In this document: positions 6,482-7,997 of the stretch, in pieces | How the letters are laid out: each line of letters begins with the position of its first letter | Numbering within the stretch: position 1 is the first letter of the stretch | NCBI GenBank assembly: GCA_050013235.1 | Contig: JBEKFQ010000106.1 | Coordinates: forward strand, 1 to 7,997 | DNA from: RH-AL1 sp050013235 | GTDB taxonomy: Bacteria; Pseudomonadota; Alphaproteobacteria; Rhizobiales; Beijerinckiaceae | Direction: 5' to 3' | Length of the DNA stretch: 7,997 nucleotides | Program-made: the position numbers and the translations under genes | The notes under the pieces: generated by a model | The model's database searches: none | Told to the model about the DNA's origin: nothing | Seen by the model: only the letters and a program-made list of their open reading frames with translations

Positions 6482-6712
6482 ATGGCGCGAAACTTTGCTT
6501 TTATCTGCGGTTTGTTTGCTGCTGCTGGGACGGGCGCCGCGGCGCAGACGACGGTGATTACGCGCTCAAACAACGGCACGAACCACGCGGAAATCATTCA
6601 GAGCGGACCCAGCGACGAGAAGCCGTCCGTGAAAGTCCGGAAGGGTCCCGGCTTTGTCGTCATCGAACAGCACAGCAACAACAATAGCGCCGTGGTCATT
6701 CAGGGCGATTAG
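6482..6712 (+). CDS. Small curlin-like exported protein with a basic insert
   Basis: A 76-residue protein with a signal peptide (MARNFAFICGLFAAAGTGAAA, likely cleavage before Q22). The ATG at 6482 is preferred over an in-frame GTG at 6470 because GGAGG (6472-6476) lies 5 bases before it and overlaps the GTG codon. The mature part has two curlin-like units: SNNGTNHAEIIQ ending at Q40, and Q63-HSNNNSAVVI-Q74, which keeps the 11-residue Gln spacing and resembles the last unit of the upstream gene (HNTSATVIQ). Between them is a charged segment (about 44-54, DEKPSVKVRK). Charged repeats are known in the E. coli nucleator CsgB, so a nucleating or anchoring role is conceivable, but this is inference. 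It lies 120 bases after the second curlin-like gene on the same strand and may share its transcript. It does not resemble CsgG, CsgE, CsgF or CsgH. Confidence 0.65.
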   Translation: MARNFAFICGLFAAAGTGAAAQTTVITRSNNGTNHAEIIQSGPSDEKPSVKVRKGPGFVVIEQHSNNNSAVVIQGD

Positions 6713-6764
6713 CGGAGCCATCAACGTCCGGCCTGAAGTGGTCCTTCGCGGCAGCCCGCCAAAT

Positions 6765-6813
6765 GGGGGCGGTCCGCGCAAGGCTTCCGCTTCATGCGCG
6801 TTTTGCGGCCCCC
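6765..6813 (+). terminator. Candidate terminator hairpin after the curlin-like cluster
   Basis: GGGGGC (6765-6770) pairs with GCCCCC (6808-6813), and inside it CGCGCA (6775-6780) pairs with TGCGCG (6795-6800). The nested structure lies about 50 bases after the last curlin-like stop and is followed only by TTAAAT, so it is a weak intrinsic terminator. The rest of 6713-6963 shows no gene I can support. Confidence 0.35.
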
Positions 6814-6963
6814 TTAAATCTGGAAGATTCCGAGGATATGACGAAAAAGCGGGAAAATCAGGGGGCGGATTGATCATGCCTACGCCAAAACGCCCTGGCT
6901 CCGGCTTTCATATCCGCCGCCGACATAAAAACATAACAATTTCAGGATATTATGATTTTAAAT

Positions 6964-7037
6964 TGGAGGCCTCGGAGGGAATCGAACCCCCGTACAAGGA
7001 TTTGCAGTCCTCTGCGTCACCACTCCGCCACGAGGCC
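6964..7037 (-). tRNA. tRNA-Cys (GCA)
   Basis: A complete cloverleaf on the minus strand, 74 bases including an encoded CCA (6964-6966). The acceptor stem GGCCTCG pairs with CGAGGCC, with discriminator U as expected for cysteine tRNA. The anticodon GCA is at 7005-7003 in the loop of the GGA/TCC-ended stem (6998-7010). The T-arm GGGGGTTCGATTCCC is standard. Identity is clear from the anticodon. Confidence 0.96.
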
Positions 7038-7071
7038 TCATGTGCACCGGCGGCGGACCGGCACGCCGCGC

Positions 7072-7101
7072 GCTATAGCAAAGAACATCCCCCGCCCGCA
7101 A
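7072..7101 (-). promoter_or_regulatory. Candidate promoter of tRNA-Cys
   Basis: On the minus strand TTGCGG (7101-7096) and TATAGC (7077-7072) are separated by 18 bases. The -10 box lies 34 bases before the mature 5' end at 7037. Motif match only. Confidence 0.4.
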
Positions 7102-7172
7102 CAGCCCCATGCCGATTTGGAATGTATGAGTGAATAAAGATCCAAAGGCGCCGGATCTTGAAAATGGGCGCT

Positions 7173-7200
7173 TTGCAATCGCGAACAAGCTTGCTATACG
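7173..7200 (+). promoter_or_regulatory. Candidate promoter of tRNA-Asn
   Basis: TTGCAA (7173-7178) and TATACG (7195-7200) are 16 bases apart, and the -10 box ends 21 bases before the mature tRNA start at 7222. A GC-rich stretch (GGCCCCCC) follows the -10 box, as is common at stable-RNA promoters. Confidence 0.45.
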
Positions 7201-7221
7201 GCCCCCCACGCCAATGTGCAT

Positions 7222-7297
7222 TCCCTGATAGCTCAGCTGGTAGAGCAGTCGACTGTTAATCGACTTGTCGCAGGTTCGAGTCCTGCTCAGGGAGCCA
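7222..7297 (+). tRNA. tRNA-Asn (GTT)
   Basis: A complete 76-base cloverleaf with encoded CCA (7295-7297). The acceptor stem TCCCTGA pairs with TCAGGGA, with G at position 73. The D-arm is GCTCAGCTGGTAGAGC. The anticodon stem GTCGA/TCGAC holds anticodon GTT at 7255-7257. The T-arm is CAGGTTCGAGTCCTG. The anticodon falls exactly at positions 34-36 counted from 7222. Confidence 0.97.
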
Positions 7298-7650
7298 GCA
7301 ATTCCAAAGACTTAGCCCCGGCGCCTAGAAGCGTAAAAATGGCCGGGGTAACGTTGAGAGTAACGGCTATCTCACGATCCTGAGGGGTGCGACGCTGGGC
7401 CGATTCGGTTCGGACTTGGGGCAGCCCCCCGCGAGCGCCGCTCTGGCATCCATAAGGCCGCCCATAGGACAGCCGCGACGCTCCCTCTGGACTCCGAGTT
7501 AAGGATCGTTCAGCGCTGTATAAAATCAAAGGCTTAGCGGATAAACCTAACCTCTTACTGGACCGGGGATTAGGCGCCGGACAATATCGAAGTTGTTTCG
7601 CTTTTTTCACCGGAATTGGATCGTCCGGCGGTGGTCCGCCAGCCCAACCA
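7298..7650. other. Intergenic stretch with no supported gene
   Basis: About 350 bases between tRNA-Asn and the terminator at 7651. Minus-strand open frames are present but lack ribosome binding sites and resemble nothing known to me. A 7-bp stem, CCCCGGC (7316-7322) with GCCGGGG (7342-7348), lies shortly after the tRNA and might help end its transcript, although no T-run follows. Confidence 0.5.
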
Positions 7651-7684
7651 TAAAAAAGACGCCTCGGCACGGATGCCGGGCGTC
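7651..7684 (-). terminator. Intrinsic terminator on the minus strand
   Basis: On the minus strand GACGCC and GGCA pair with TGCC and GGCGTC in an interrupted stem of about 10 bp (7684-7658), directly followed by TTTTTTA. This is a clear rho-independent terminator, about 100 bases after the stop of the Ala/His-rich edge gene. It would end that gene's transcript. Confidence 0.75.
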
Positions 7685-7743
7685 AGAGGTTTTGGGAGGG
7701 CGCACCCAAGAATGATGGCCGCCTCAACATCACAGCGCTTTAT

Positions 7744-7762
7744 GGTTAACGATTGGTTAACC
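7744..7762. promoter_or_regulatory. TTAA-N7-TTAA palindrome (CtrA-type site)
   Basis: The sequence GGTTAACGATTGGTTAACC contains TTAA at 7746-7749 and at 7757-7760 with exactly 7 bases between them, the consensus for the alphaproteobacterial cell-cycle regulator CtrA. The flanking GG/CC extends the dyad symmetry. It lies between the stop of the edge gene (7787) and its terminator (7684), not upstream of any visible gene, so its target is unclear. Confidence 0.45.
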
Positions 7763-7786
7763 TTGGCCGTGAGCGTCGCCTGTTGG

Positions 7787-7996
7787 CTAGATCTCCCATA
7801 TTTCATAAAGGATAATGGTATCGGTGGTCAGCTGATCGGCTTTTCCGCTATGAGAAGCGGCAGCCTTGGCATGATCCTTTGCCTTGGCGTGCTCACCTTG
7901 ATTGAGTTTATGAGCCGCCGCCAAATGATGATGTTCAGCTGCCGCATGTTGAGAAGCGGCCGCGAGATGAGCTTCGGCGGTCGGTTTCTTCCCGGC
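7787..7996 (-). CDS. Ala/His/Lys-rich protein, C-terminal part (5' end outside window)
   Basis: The minus-strand frame is open from the window edge to a TAG stop (7789-7787), giving 69 residues. The composition is striking: Ala, His, Lys and Glu in loosely repeated units such as AEAHLAAASQHAAAEHHH, HKLNQGEHAKAKDHAK and AAASH, followed by a distinct hydrophobic tail ending IILYEIWEI. It resembles small His/Ala-rich helical proteins of unknown function that are common in proteobacteria. The His clusters could bind metal, but that is inference. A clear terminator lies about 100 bases downstream. The repeat pattern and terminator support a real gene; the start is not visible. Confidence 0.65.
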   Translation of the reverse strand, partial: AGKKPTAEAHLAAASQHAAAEHHHLAAAHKLNQGEHAKAKDHAKAAASHSGKADQLTTDTIILYEIWEI

Positions 7997-7997
7997 C

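Noticed and set aside
6964..7037. tRNA-Cys as an attachment site for an integrated island containing the curlin-like genes
   Set aside because: No integrase is present, and I find no second copy of the tRNA 3' end elsewhere in the window to mark the other boundary.
6654..7133. 159-codon plus-strand open frame running across tRNA-Cys
   Set aside because: It overlaps the third curlin-like gene and reads through the complement of the tRNA gene, so it cannot be a conserved protein-coding gene.
7287..7806. Two minus-strand open frames (7287-7670 and 7570-7806)
   Set aside because: They overlap a clear terminator and, in part, the better-supported Ala/His-rich frame and the tRNA-Asn 3' end. Translations look random.

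Overview
The window looks like a chromosomal segment of an alphaproteobacterium, most likely of the order Hyphomicrobiales. The clues are the Omp25/Omp31-type outer-membrane barrel domains, Ala/Pro/Gln signal-peptide style, a perfect TTAA-N7-TTAA (CtrA-type) site, and tRNA-Cys and tRNA-Asn genes with encoded CCA ends. I cannot name a genus from the sequence alone.

Layout. Positions 1-93 may hold the last 30 codons of an unrecognised gene. 94-586 is a non-coding, visibly more AT-rich stretch. 587-1300 (+) encodes a LuxR/NarL-type regulator with a degenerate receiver domain, similar in architecture to CsgD. 1301-1606 separates two convergent genes and carries 16 CCGG tetranucleotides, many arranged as small dyads. 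1607-5146 (-) is a single 1179-residue gene: a TpsB-type (ShlB/FhaC) two-partner-secretion transporter fused to two tandem Omp25-like barrels. 5147-5546 is a divergent intergenic region full of inverted repeats. Three small exported curlin-like proteins follow on the + strand (5547-5828, 5999-6361, 6482-6712). 6964-7037 (-) is tRNA-Cys and 7222-7297 (+) is tRNA-Asn. The right edge holds the 3' end of an Ala/His/Lys-rich protein (-) with a clear intrinsic terminator.

How it may work together. The three curlin-like proteins have signal peptides and Gln/Asn/Gly ladder repeats typical of functional-amyloid (curli) subunits. Curli export normally needs CsgG, CsgE and CsgF, and none is present here. 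Instead the neighbours are a CsgD-like regulator and a very large composite outer-membrane protein, divergently placed from the first curlin-like gene. The simplest reading is a surface or biofilm island whose curli exporter is elsewhere. The more speculative reading is that the composite TpsB-Omp-Omp protein is a partner in exporting or anchoring these subunits. No TpsA exoprotein is visible in the window.
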